The notes: generated by a model from the letters alone, not told the origin. Shown: positions 47,479 to 58,234, numbered from the stretch's first letter. The stretch: 64,000 nucleotides of DNA from Stomoxys calcitrans (GCF_963082655.1 NC_081555.1:89974272-90038271), one strand, 5' to 3'. A program made the numbers and translations.

Positions 47479-47637
47479 TAACCCTTTGAGAACGAAATAT
47501 TAGCCGTTTGATAAATTTTTGATTTTATTGCATATTCGTTCTTAGAATAGACATATTTACTAAATAAAGTGGCGCCAAACTTCCATGAAAAAAAAAAATC
47601 ATGGGACATATATGTCCCATTCGTTCTCAAAGGTAAA
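47479..47637. mobile_element. piggyBac-like MITE
   Basis: TTAA at the left (47479-47482 region), TIR CCTTTGAGAACGAA at 47483-47496 and its reverse complement at 47620-47633. The right flank, taaa, is a worn TTAA. A perfect 20 bp palindrome, atgggacatatatgtcccat, sits at 47601-47620 just inside the right TIR. CCC termini and TTAA are typical of piggyBac elements. Confidence 0.7.
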
Positions 47638-48294
47638 TATGTGGGTGGAAAAGTGTTTTCACAAATTGCTTAGAATTCAGTGTTATCACAAATTGCTTCG
47701 ACTGCCGGAAATGTAAACACAATTACAATCATTCATGCGCGACTTGTTTGCCTAATTGGAATTAGTTTTTTAATTAATTCTATGAACGATTTTTTTCTGA
47801 GTGTATAGTTGTCCAAATGATTATTATGGGATGCTTAAACCATCCAATACTTGTTTGAGTTGCAACTAAATATTAAGGCTGAAATAAAAACGTTTTTAAA
47901 TCAAAAGCTTTTGTACACTTTATTTTGACCAACACTGTATACCCCCACCACACCCACCTGGTGGGTGTTTTATACACAATCTTATCCAACGAAATAAAAA
48001 TTTTAAATACATGCGGAAAATATTAATTTTATATTTTAATAACAGTAAAAAAGTTGCTAAAAGAAAAGGCAACTTTCAAATATTTGGTTTATGGAGTTAA
48101 TTGAATTTTTGAGCTTATCATAAATTAAAATTGCAAAATTTTTAAGCAATAACACAAATTCCTCTATAGGACCGATTTCAGCCAATTTTTTTTACTAAAT
48201 GACCAAATTTCTTAATTGGACGTTGTTTTTAATATTTTCTGTATACGTACAGTATTTGTATGCTTGTAGACTTCTTTTCTTGGCTGTAAATATT
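47638..48294. other. intergenic sequence 3' of copy B
   Basis: AT-rich, no gene. A 9 bp stem around 47950-47968 (acacccacc/ggtgggtgt) is the only local structure seen. Confidence 0.5.
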
Positions 48295-49389
48295 TTATTT
48301 ATTCAGAGCATTGTAGACAGCTTGAGCTACAGTGGCGTCTTCTGCGGCTATGCCCATTGATTGAAAGATTGTTATGCGGTTATTTTCTGTCCTTTGGCCT
48401 TCATTGCGAATAACTTCCCCCACTTCACCTATGATTGTGGCTTTTAAATCTTTTAATTCCGTTTTGGCACTGACCAAAGAATCAACGTAGACAACAGCAT
48501 TGTCGTAAATGTCCTGACCAACTTCACCGAAATGGACCTGACCGGCACCAACAGCTGGCGAAATTTTTTTTTTTAATTGATTTTAAAAATTTCTTTAATT
48601 TCACTTTTCGTACTTACTATTTATATGTATATCACCGTCTTTTAACATACTATAGGAGATTAAAGCATTTGGCGAGTAGGTGCCCACGCAAATAACATCT
48701 GCATCTTGAACTGCATCTTGGGGTCTTTCACTTACATGGACTTTCAGACCATTTCGAAATTCTGCTCGTAGTTTGCTGGCAAGATTTTCGGCTTTCGATT
48801 TTGTACGATTCCACAAAAAGATATCGATAACATTGTATGTCTTGCACATTCCTAGTGCATGCGACTGGCCCTGCACGCCACAACCAATTAAGGCTACTTT
48901 AATGGGTTTTTCTTTTGCTTGAGGAAAACGTTTCAAAAACAAATACTTCGTGGCAACTATTGATGCGGAAGCTGTACGCCACCCCGTTATTTGTGTACCA
49001 TCTATAATGCACCGAAGTTGGCCAGTTTGCGGACAGAAGAGAAGTATATTTGCTAAAATGTTTGGTAGAGGCGGCTGCAGGTTTTGATTAGAGGAGAATG
49101 AAGTAACCAATTTACAGGCGAGGGTGTTGATGCGATCACCACTTTCACTTAATTGATAGTTTCCCACAAAGCCTGGCATGGTCAGTAGTAGCTTTGAATA
49201 ATCTCCACAAGGTGTTACTGAACGTGCTGGCTGAATGGCATAAGAAGCCTTGGCGTTTGCCGAATTTGCTTGCGTTATTCCAGTAGCTTTTAGGGCCTCT
49301 TCGACAGCAGAGTTTACCAAATTCCATGTTAGAACTTTTGCAACTTGATCAGCTGCAAAATATTTAGGTTGGCTGACATTTGTAGACAT
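48295..49389 (-). CDS. mu-crystallin / ornithine cyclodeaminase family oxidoreductase, copy B
   Basis: Two exons: 49389-48618 and 48554-48295. The 63 nt intron (GTAAGT to CAG) is at the same codon as in copy A; protein 343 residues. Same family and role as copy A. Substrate motif AIQPARSVTP, LACKLVTSF, DGTQITGWRTASAS and Rossmann GCGVQG at about 170-175 are all intact. The join gives HINTVGAGQVHF. Differences from copy A include a four-residue insertion (NSAN) near residue 43, GWR for AWR after DGTQIT, and a C-terminus seven residues shorter. An AATAAA at the end of the frame (AAT AAA TAA) overlaps the stop codon. Copies A and B are a local duplication about 5.5 kb apart; intact frames suggest both are under selection. 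Confidence 0.95.
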
Positions 49390-49487
49390 TGTAGGGTTTC
49401 TGCGTAAGACCGGTATACCTTGTTAGACGAAGTAAAGCTTTTCACTTGCGACGACTATAAATATACAAAATGCCTAAACAACGATTG

Positions 49488-49495
49488 TTTTTATA
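49488..49495 (-). promoter_or_regulatory. TATA box of copy B
   Basis: TATAAAAA on the minus strand, 106 nt upstream of the start codon. The 5' leader is about 30 nt longer than in copy A. A second TATA-like word (tatatttata) lies nearer the gene at about 49455. Confidence 0.65.
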
Positions 49496-49522
49496 CTGAA
49501 CTCTCAAATCGTGTGGAACAAA

Positions 49523-49537
49523 GAGATTTCTCGCAAT
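49523..49537 (-). promoter_or_regulatory. conserved upstream box of copy B
   Basis: ATTGCGAGAAATCTC, the counterpart of 43966-43980 with one changed base and the same 35 bp spacing to TATA. Similarity between the two promoters continues upstream to about 49635 / 44075. Confidence 0.6.
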
Positions 49538-49867
49538 CGCGGTATGTGGGTATGGCTGGGCCCATGTGGTTTTTGTTGTAATTAAATTCTTATCAAGACA
49601 TGCTCTTACCGCAGGAATGTTATTGTTTAACTAAGCCCAATGGGCAAAACACCGATAAGGCGGTATAGGGCAATCGCTTTTATGTTATCGATATGTGGTT
49701 TGACACTACGCTTATTATATTGGTTCATTGTGGCGGGTTCATCCAGCACAACAATGCTAAAACTAAAGGAGTGCCATCTATTAGTGATTTTGTATTCTTT
49801 CAATGATTGGTGTTGCCTCTAAGACAGGGATGCACAAAGCTATTGTACATCAAATTTTCTTTATGCT

Positions 49868-50213
49868 AGTGTTGACCAAAGAGGGTGAGAAAAGAAAAGA
49901 GTTGGCATTAGAGCGAAATACAGCATGGCCAGTGACAAAAGTTAAAGACACAACATGATTGAGTTGCTTACGATAATTCGTTTTTCCTTTTATTCCAACT
50001 TTCGGTTGCAAAGAAACAAAGCAAAATACGAAAAATGTTCGAACGAATGCCCGAATCAAAACAGAATAACCCGAAAATGTTGCAACCCTCAATGTGATTC
50101 CAATTGGAATACATGGAAAATGTTGTGTCTTTAACGCATGTTATTTTATGGTACGGGGAAGACAAAGCAGAAACCCTCTCTTGTATTATCTCACCCTCTT
50201 TGGTGTTGACACT
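49868..50213. mobile_element. 346 bp element with ~90 bp inverted ends
   Basis: 'gttgaccaaagagggtgaga' at 49871 and 'gttaaagacacaacat' near 49940 reappear as reverse complements at 50121-50212. Non-coding interior. Open frames across it are artefacts. Confidence 0.75.
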
Positions 50214-50419
50214 CAATCATTTTTTTTGTTTTCAATCTATAAGGACAACGATGGAGGGGACGACGAGAAACACATAGCTCCGGTGTACAAAAAGAGAGTT
50301 CGAAGCAACCCAGTATCGTGGAATCAAACCAAGACTTGGGCCAACGATAGAGCTAGATGGAGAGAGCTTGTTGCTGCCCTATGTTCACACTGAACATATT
50401 ACTATTGGTCATATTTTAT

Positions 50420-51000
50420 AGTAAAGTTTGTTTGTCGGTTTGTTTATTTGTTTCTTTGTGTGTTCCTCATAACCTCAAAAACGGTTGAACCGATTTTCTT
50501 GAAATTTTCACGGATGGTGCATAAATTTTTTGATATCTGAAGGGGGACGGCCCCTCCCACTAACCCAACTTTTCAGAAACGCCAGATCTCGGAGATAGAT
50601 GGTACGATTTAAGCGAAATTTTGTGTAGGTTAGGTTGAAAAGAGGGTGCAGATATTAATTCGCCCGATTTCAATGTGCAACCTTGCCGGGTTTGGATAAG
50701 GCGATCTACCGATTAAGTGTTTGAGCATAGAAACCAACTTTCGCCATTACAGTGAGTTGCATGGACCACTCAACATATGAGTATGAACCAGATCTGATCA
50801 TATATGTATGCAGATGCCATATAGCCCTGTTTTCCGATTAAAGGTGTTGAATACACAAAAGTCACATTCCTACCCAAAATTTACGAAATGAAGAAGAGAT
50901 ACCTTAAAACAGTTATAGTCAATATTATAACCTACGCCCTTTTCCCTGAAATTTGAAGCAGTGAGGACCCTTTTAACAGTGTTTGGACACTCGACGTCCA
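50420..51000 (-). repeat. dispersed repeat cut by a LINE A tail
   Basis: 50510-50626 is the reverse of the end seen at 31950-32030 (gggggacggcccctccc, cagatctcggagatagatgg). At 50627-50670 an antisense LINE A 3' tail (taggttaggttgaaaagagg) follows. 50680-51000 holds degenerate units of the 153 bp family. Confidence 0.6.
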
Positions 51001-51129
51001 CGATTTAATTCTGCGCTCTTAGCAAGTTAGTCATCCATGTCGATTTTTCAGTAATAAACTTAATATTTTTATGTTAAAAAACAAACCTACCAAAAATTGC
51101 GGTCTCCCTACCAAGAGAATAAAAACTTA

Positions 51130-51295
51130 CAAAAAACGGCAACTCTGCTTGTAACTAACGGCATCTGGCATCCAAAAGGCGCAATTGAAATACTGTATGT
51201 TATATTTCAATTGCGCCTTTTGGATGCCAGGTGTCGTAAGTAAAAATAAGCCCCATCTTTCAGATATATTTTAGTTACAAGAGTGGCCAACAAGT
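51130..51295. mobile_element. palindromic MITE with 28 bp perfect inner stem
   Basis: Inner stem 51165-51192 with 51203-51230, perfect, 10 nt loop, extending to ~38 bp with G:U pairs. Outer arms: cttgtaactaa at 51148-51158 and its reverse complement at 51271-51281, then ggcaactct/agtggcc-like bases. Folded RNA would be a long hairpin. Confidence 0.85.
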
Positions 51296-51789
51296 GTCGT
51301 TGGTCAAAAAAAAAAAATCCAATAACTTTTGGCGATTTTCCTAAAATTTTTAATTTTCCATCTGAGAGCCCTTAAATAAATATATTTATCGATTAAATGA
51401 ATCCGCACATGCATTGTGTGCATTAAATAAAATAAAAAAAGTAATAAAATGCCATTTATGCGATCAAAATTATCCCTAATCGACTTTTGCAAATGCCGTA
51501 GGTCTTTGTTGCATTAAATATTATTTGAGTTGGCAATGCGATATGTTCCGTAGTGAATTCAAACTCCTAAACTACTGTTGTTTTTTAAATGGTTACAATA
51601 GTATGTTCACACTTCAAGATTAGCTACTCATAAACGAATTGGTTTGAAAAGGCCCATGGCCTTAAATTTGGTGAAGTAATTTCTACTAGGAATTATTTCG
51701 GTTCACCTTTAAGGCCGGTTTTATGTTTTTATAACTTAGTGAAGTTATTTGTAAAGCCTAGAAGAGATACCCTCGTGATAAATAAACCG

Positions 51790-52535
51790 TCTGTCCATGT
51801 TAAATTGTGTACAAATTACAGGTGGCAATTTTCATCCGATCGTCTTCAAACTTGGCACAAACATTTTCTTAGGCCTAGAAATAAATCTTGAAATTGGCAA
51901 AAAAAAAAATGGTTCAGATTTGGATATAGCTCCCATATATATTTTCGTCCTATTTGGACTAAAATTGCCATTATATTGTCATTTATTAGCCAATTCATAC
52001 GAAATTTAGTGCGAATGATTCTCTTATAATTTACATCATTGGTAAATTTCATAGAAATCGGTTCAGATTTAGATATAACTATCATATATATATGTTCGAT
52101 TTGGACTAGTATTGCAGTAATTTGGTCATTTGTTAACCGATTCACACAACATTTGGTACAAAGAATTCCCTTGTGACTTCCGGTATTTCTATCGAATTTA
52201 ATAGAAATTGGTTCAGATTTAGCTCCTATATATATTTTTGTTCGATTTTGATACTCAATAATTTTGTAATTTGTTAACAAATCTTCACAAAATTTGGCAC
52301 GAAGGTTTTTCTAATAACTCCTCTGATGATTGATGAATTTCATACAAATTATCTCAGTTTTAGATATGGCTCCCATATATATGCATCTCCCGATTAAGGC
52401 CTTTGCTATTCCATTTATCAATCGATCTTCTCAACAAATCAAATTTAAGCAAATTTTAAATTTGACGACTTAGCCCTGCATATCCAATGTGGTACAGGGT
52501 ATCAAAAGGTCGGCATCGCCCGACGGTAGCTCGTC
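51790..52535 (+). mobile_element. hairpin-ended element, third internal unit type
   Basis: Four to five ~120-130 bp units, each with 'cggttcagatttagatata', 'gctcccatatatat', 'gttcgatttggacta' and 'catttgttaaccgattcaca'. It ends with the GC-rich hairpin GTCGGCATCGCCCGAC (52511-52526) and then cttacttgtt, the same tail as the elements at 53040 and 56055. Confidence 0.7.
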
Positions 52536-52574
52536 CTTACTTGTTATATTTATAAACTGCAAATGCAAAATAGC

Positions 52575-52800
52575 CTATGACCATTCCATTCAGGAACAGG
52601 GGCAAACTTCTCCTTTTTATATCCGAGTCCGAACGGCGTGCCACAGTGCGATACCTCTTGGGGAGAATTTTTTATATAGCAAAGTAACTCTCAAATGTCG
52701 CCAACATTAGGGAATTTGAAAAATTTTGTGTTTCAGGATTTGAAGACAGGCCTTCAGCATCATAGGGGGGCATGCTAACCTATGCGCTACGGTGGCCTAT
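52575..52800 (-). mobile_element. SINE family 1 copy
   Basis: Antisense: 'ttcaggaacaggggcaaac', 'cgagtccgaacggcgtgcc', and the head end 'catgctaacctatgcgctac' at 52770-52790. It has a ~35 bp deletion in the body. Confidence 0.75.
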
Positions 52801-53039
52801 TTATAACATTATTTATTTAATGCCATAATGTTTTGTAACATTAAAATAAAAATAAAAAGTTTGAGACATTTTTACGAGAAACAAAATACTATTATTGGGA
52901 AGTTTTTCTTTTATTGTAACTATGCAACATTTCGCTTCAACATATCAAACGTTAGCCATAAACGTAATATTATCGACTGCAACTAACTTCGTTTATTGTA
53001 AACCCTTTAGCAACTTCGCCAACCATAAAAGTACTTTTT

Positions 53040-53650
53040 TATACCCTTCACCATTTGATATAGCTGCCATATAAACCGATCTTTAATCTTGGCTTCTTGA
53101 GCCACTAGAGGGCGCAATTCTTATCCGTTTTTACTGAAATTTAACACGAATTGTTTCGTTATGACTTCCAACAATTGTGCTAAGTATGGTTGAAATCGGT
53201 TAATAACCTGATATAGCCGCCATATAAACCGATCTGGAATCTTGATTTCTTGAGCCTCTAGAGGGCGTGATTATTATCTGATTTGGATGAAATTTCGAAC
53301 AACGACTTTTCCCATGACCTTCAACATACGTGCCAAATATGGTCTGCATCGGTCTTTAGCCTGATACATCTCTCCTATAAACCGATCTCCCTATTTTACT
53401 TCTTGAGTTACTAAAGGGAGCAATTCTTATTCGAATTGGTTGACATTTTACACAATGACTTCTACTATGGTCTCCAACATTCAATGTAATCGGATCATAA
53501 CTTGATATAGCTCCAATAGCATAGCAATTCGTTTCTTTTATCCTTTGTTTTCCTAAAATGAGATACCGGGAAAAGAACTCGACAAATGCGATCCATTCTG
53601 GAGGGTATATAAAATTCGGCCCGGCCAAACTTATCACTCTTTTACTTGTT
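53040..53650 (+). mobile_element. hairpin-ended element, partial
   Basis: Units with 'gatatagctgccatataaac', 'cttgagccactagagggcgc' and 'tccgtttttactgaaattt', then the terminal 'attcggcccggccaaactta' hairpin (one arm mutated) and tttacttgtt at 53640-53650. The left end is truncated. Confidence 0.75.
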
Positions 53651-53755
53651 TTGTTCTAAAACCAAGAACTCTTTAATGACAAAAGTGTTTCGATAACCGC
53701 AAACAATAATCGTTTACCGGACCAATAATTATTCTCTTGTGTCTCTCCTACAAAT

Positions 53756-53776
53756 GAGAGAGAGAGAGAGAGAGAG
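53756..53776 (+). repeat. (GA)n microsatellite
   Basis: About ten GA dinucleotides (gagagagagagagagagaggg), preceded by tctctcctacaaatgagaga. Confidence 0.95.
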
Positions 53777-53989
53777 GGTGGCAATTTAAGCGAATAGACC
53801 AGTGATGGATAAAAAGTGATGGGCGGATGGAAACTTGGAAATCCCAAAGATCGTTGAGCTGCAATATTAAATAAACTTGGTAGCATTTTCAATTTGAACA
53901 ATATATTTGAAAAATTAAAAGAATAGACATATAACATAAGAATAGACATAAGCATTAGCATACATATATAACCATATAAATTAATTTAT

Positions 53990-54480
53990 AATTCGTCCGG
54001 GCTAAATCGTATGTACCATCCACCATGGATCGCAATTGTCAAGTTCCTTGAATGACATTTTCAAAAGAAAAACAACAGTCATAGAAAAACACCACCTCCA
54101 AAATATCAGGCAAATCGAGTAATAATTGCGCCCTCCAGAGGTTCAAAAAGTCAAACTTGGAGATCGGTTATATGGCAGCTATATCAGATTATATACTGAT
54201 TTAGACCATACTTGGAACCATATTGGATAAGAATTGCGCCCTATACAAGTCCAAGAAGTCTAATCAGGAGATCGGATTATATGGCGCCTATATCAGGATA
54301 TGAACTGATTTAGACCATACTTGACACACTTGTTGGGAGTTAAAATAAAACACTGGCAAAATTTTGGCCCAATCGGATAAGAATTGCGCCCTTTAGAAGT
54401 TCAAAAAGTTAAGACCCTAGGTCGGTTTATATGGCAGCTATATCAGATTATTAACTGATTTATACCATACCTGGCACAGG
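53990..54480 (-). mobile_element. hairpin-ended element, antisense, partial
   Basis: Starts with the worn hairpin 'aattcgtccgggctaaatcg' and continues with antisense units ('cagctatatcagattatata', 'ggataagaattgcgccctat'). It breaks off near 54480. Confidence 0.65.
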
Positions 54481-54734
54481 ACTCTCATCAGCAGGTTTCT
54501 CGGCCCCAGGAAAAGGGACATCCTATTCCGCGTAGGCTACAGGACCTACCCTGTGTTGTATTATATCCTCGGAAACAGTGCTAACAATCGTTTTAGTACG
54601 GTCCCATATTTGGATATTGCTATTATATAGACTGACTAGCCGAACCGCACCCGCTCCGCTGCGTCTTCTTAAACTCTCTAATATCTTTTCAGGGTGGGGA
54701 GACTTCGCCCTGATTGCGGATATCGAATTCGTGC

Positions 54735-54840
54735 CATTGTAGCCTATGACGCTGAATGCGTTCGAATCCTGGCGAGAACATCGGACAGAGCGGTAGTTGG
54801 CGACATTTGCGAGGCACAATATCATGCATGGTCATTTAAA
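54735..54840 (+). mobile_element. SINE family 1 head fragment
   Basis: 'tagcctatgacgctgaatgc', B-box remnant gttcgaatcctggcgagaac at 54761, then 'ggcgacatttgcgaggca'. Confidence 0.6.
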
Positions 54841-55080
54841 AAATTTTCTACATTCCCACCAAACAGAAAAGTTGTTGACGTTTGTTTAAAATAAATTGTA
54901 AAATCTCATCTTAATTACACGTTTACATTGAAATGTTTATGATCTGGATTTAACTAAATCCAAAAACAAATCCTGTCCGTTTTTGGGGATTTAAGTGACA
55001 AAACCAAACATGAATTCATATACATGAATATGCATATCACACACAACCTTACACAATTCTTGAAAACAGTTGCATATTTC

Positions 55081-55490
55081 GGTACTTTTATCGATTATTC
55101 AGCCATGAAATCGGGTTTTCTGCGGATTTAAAAACAAATCCTGCAAAAATGGGATTTATTTTTGTATAGTAAAACCAGCAAAAAAACACAGGATTTAGTA
55201 CTCAAATTTCACAAAGGCTATAAATCCGGATTCAGTGGCCAATGTAAACGTACTTTAACTCCTGTATAGTTATCTGGACAGTTAAATATTTTGGTACTTT
55301 TATCGATTATTCAGTCATGAAATCGGGTTTACTTATGATTTAAAAAAATCGTGAAAAATGGGATTTATTTTTGCATGGTAAAACCTGCAAAACAGCGGAT
55401 TTAGCACTCAAATCCCGAAAAAGCTATCTTGGCCGGATTTAGTGGCCAATGTAAACGTACTTTAACTCCTGTATAGTTATCTGGAGTATG
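55081..55490. repeat. 212 bp tandem duplication
   Basis: 'ggtacttttatcgattattc' occurs at 55081 and 55293. The following ~190 bases are repeated with few changes, including 'aatgtaaacgtactttaact' and 'cctgtatagttatctgga'. No gene in it. Confidence 0.9.
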
Positions 55491-55567
55491 TAGGCACATA
55501 TTCAGGCTATATGAAAATTAGTAAAATGTTAAAACTCATTATGAAATTAAAGATCGTTATGAGAGCA

Positions 55568-55573
55568 TTTATT
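55568..55573 (-). terminator. poly(A) signal of the small secreted-peptide gene
   Basis: AATAAA on the minus strand, about 55 nt downstream of the TGA stop. Confidence 0.65.
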
Positions 55574-55626
55574 GTAGGAGCAAATTATAACATGGTGCCA
55601 ACCGTTCTGCTGCTTCATCATCACCA

Positions 55627-55927
55627 TCATCCCATCATCATTTGCATCATTTTTCCCGCATGTCCGGATTTGTGATGGCTTTGCATCATTTCTTTCATTC
55701 TCTTCATGCCTTTTGAAGGATTCTTTGTTGTTGTTGCACGAATTGATTGAGTTCTTGGTAATGCAATGGGTTTAGTCTTAACAACTTCCACTGCAGTCTG
55801 ACTATGCGATGAGGCAATCATTGCTATTAAAGCTAGTATAGGTTATAAACATTGATATATAATTGATGGTTATAGGTTAGTTATATTTTAGGCTATGATT
55901 ACCAACAAATATCCAAATCCACTTCAT
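55627..55927 (-). CDS. small secreted Met/His/Lys-rich peptide
   Basis: Two exons, 55927-55903 and 55832-55627, with a 70 nt intron (GTAATC...CTATACTAG). The 76-residue product starts MKWIWIFVALIAMIASSHSQ, a textbook signal peptide with likely cleavage near SSHSQ. The mature part (about 57 residues) is strongly basic, first Thr/Pro-rich, then Met/His/Lys-rich (KGMKRMKEMMQSHHKSG, ending MMQMMMG) with no cysteine. The exon-2 frame alone looks like a meaningless 64-codon ORF; the 25 nt first exon supplies the signal. AATAAA at 55573-55568 lies about 55 nt past the stop. Role unknown: an antimicrobial, metal-binding or seminal/salivary peptide are all possible. Shares its intron site with 61108-61433. 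Confidence 0.75.
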
Positions 55928-56054
55928 GATTTTCTTAAAAAGTTCCTAGATTCGTATGAAGTTTAATATTTATCAATACTTAATCAACTTTCTCCAGTGA
56001 AATGCAGTAAGAGTCTGACACGGTTTAACGAACTATGCAAAACGTTTTTGTTTT

Positions 56055-57345
56055 GTTATACCCTCCACCATAGGATGAGGGTATACTAATTTCGTCATTC
56101 TGTTTGTAACTCCTCGAAATATTCGTCTAAGACCCCATAAAATATATATATTCTTGATCGTCATGACATTTTAAGTTGATGTAGCCATGTCTGTCCGTCC
56201 GTCCGTCTGTCTGTCGAAAGCACGCTTACTTTCGAAGGGGTAATGCTAGCCGCTTGAAATTTTCCTCAAATACTTTTTATTAGAGTAAGTCGGCTGGGAT
56301 TGTAAATGGGCCAAATCGGTCCATGTTTTAATATAGCTGCCATATAAACCAATCTTGGGTCTTGACTTCTTGAGCCTCTAGAGGGCGCCAAATTTTTCAC
56401 AAATACGATCGATTAGTGTAGGTCGGTTAGGATTGTAAATGAGCCAAATCGGTGCATGTTTTGATATAGCTGCCATATAAACCGATCTTAGGTCTTGACT
56501 TCTTGAGCCTCTAGAGGGCGCAATTCTCGTCTGATTTGACTGAAATTTTGCACGTGGTGTCAATTCCAAAGTACAGTTCAAATCGGTCCATGTTTTGATA
56601 TAGCTGCCATATAAACCGATCTTGGGTCTTGAGCTTCTCGAGGTCGCAATTCTCGTCCGAATTGACTGAAATTTTGCACAGAGTGTTTTGATATCACTTC
56701 CAACAACTGTGCTAAGAATGATTCAAATCGGTTCATAATTTGGTATAGCTGCCATATAAACCGATCTTGGATCTTGACTTCTTGAGCCGCTGGAGGGCGC
56801 AATTCTGATCCGACTTGGCTGAAATTTTGCACGAGGTGCTTGTTATGACTTCTAATAACTGTGCTAAGTATGGCGCATATTGGTACATAACCTAATATAG
56901 CTGCCATATAATCCGATCTGGGATCATGACTTTTTGAGCCTCTAGAGGGCGCAATTCTCATCCGATTTGGCAGAAATTTTGCACAACGTCTTCTCTCATG
57001 ACCTTCAACATACGTGTCTAATATGGTCTGAATCGACCATAGCTTGATACAGCTCCCATCTAAACCTATCTCCCGATTTTGCTTCTTGAGCCCCTACAAG
57101 GCGCAATTCTTATCCGAATGAACTGAAATATTATACAATGACTTTTACAATGTTCAGCATTGATTTATGGTCCGAATCGGACTATAACTTGATATAGCTC
57201 CAATAGCATAACAGTTCTTATTCAATATTCTTTGTTTGCCTAAAAAGAGATACCGCGCATAGAACTCGACAAATGTGATCCATGGTGGAGGGTATATAAG
57301 ATTCGGCCCGGCCGAACTTACCACGCGCTTACTTGTTTTGTTATA
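56055..57345 (+). mobile_element. hairpin-ended element, apparently complete
   Basis: Left end TATACCCTCCACCATAGGAT... followed by 'tccgtccgtccgtctgtctg' near 56189. Then at least five diverged units ('gatatagctgccatataaac', 'ttcttgagcctctagagggc', 'gaaattttgcac'). Right end ATTCGGCCCGGCCGAACTTA and cttacttgttt at 57330. GTTTTGTTATA occurs at both edges (one copy overlapping the left tip). No protein frame. It lies about 130 bp upstream of the small secreted-peptide gene. Confidence 0.8.
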
Positions 57346-57594
57346 AGTATAGAAAAGTGTCGGATTTTTCTGTTTATTTACACAACTGATAATTATTCAT
57401 TAAAAGGAAACGTTAACCATTTCACGGCGTGTCGAAATATACATCAATGAAAATGGGTTCATATATTGGAACAGATTTCATATATTCAAACACCCCATTG
57501 GCGGAAAGAGGATGAAGGGAGGCGAAATATTTAATTCCTATTAATATTTATTGAAGATTAGTTGGCAATGTTAATATGCACTTACTAACGGCTT

Positions 57595-57975
57595 TGGTGG
57601 TTTGGTGGACTGTTATGGAGAAAAAGTGCAACATAAGGACCATACAACAGGTTCAGAAAACATGTTGTCTTGGCATAGGCTGAGCGATGAGGACCATGCC
57701 CACTAGGGCACTGGAGACTATTCTAGATATCCGACCCATTGACAAACAGATTAAGTGTGAGACAGTCACTGCGGCCTGAGACTTAAGGGAGAATGGATTG
57801 AGGATGGGAGCAGCTCATACCATCGCTGTATAATCGAGGCGACAGTAGGAATCCTTGAAGGAAGGGAAGAGGCTTTCAATCGGATACCTGAAATTAGCCT
57901 TGAGGTCGAGTGCCTTGCGCTCGGCACAATCTTGGATTGCTATGGGTTCATAAATTATGCATTTTTACGCATTAT
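57595..57975 (+). mobile_element. LINE family A fragment
   Basis: Matches 59000-59270: 'catgttgtcttggcat', 'atgcccactagggcactgga', 'gatatccgacccattgac'. Dead copy. Confidence 0.7.
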
Positions 57976-58100
57976 GGTCAGGCAGTCTAAAACAGATCGC
58001 AGTCCCTGAAGACCCCCAGGGGTCCCCCTGTCCTCTGTGGTCCACTTCGGGGGCCCCCAGGGATCTCCAGGGACTGCGATATGTTTTAGACTGCCTAAAC
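57975..58100. repeat. inverted repeat made of LINE RNase H sequence
   Basis: 'ggcagtctaaaacagatcgc' at 57981 pairs with its reverse complement at 58070-58095 (one mismatch), with a GC-rich centre (cccccaggggtccccctg, cgggggcccccaggg). The word also occurs in the normal LINE A copy at 41545, so the arms are two LINE pieces in opposite orientation. Confidence 0.8.
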
Positions 58101-58234
58101 GTGCCTCCTGGAAGCTTTTCTGCGAACAGTTCGGTAGCGTTAATGACGCCGTCAAGACGAAAATGATACTCTCAAAAACTCATATCCAAATAGAAATGTT
58201 AGAAAACGACATGGGATTGAGAGCAGAGACAATG

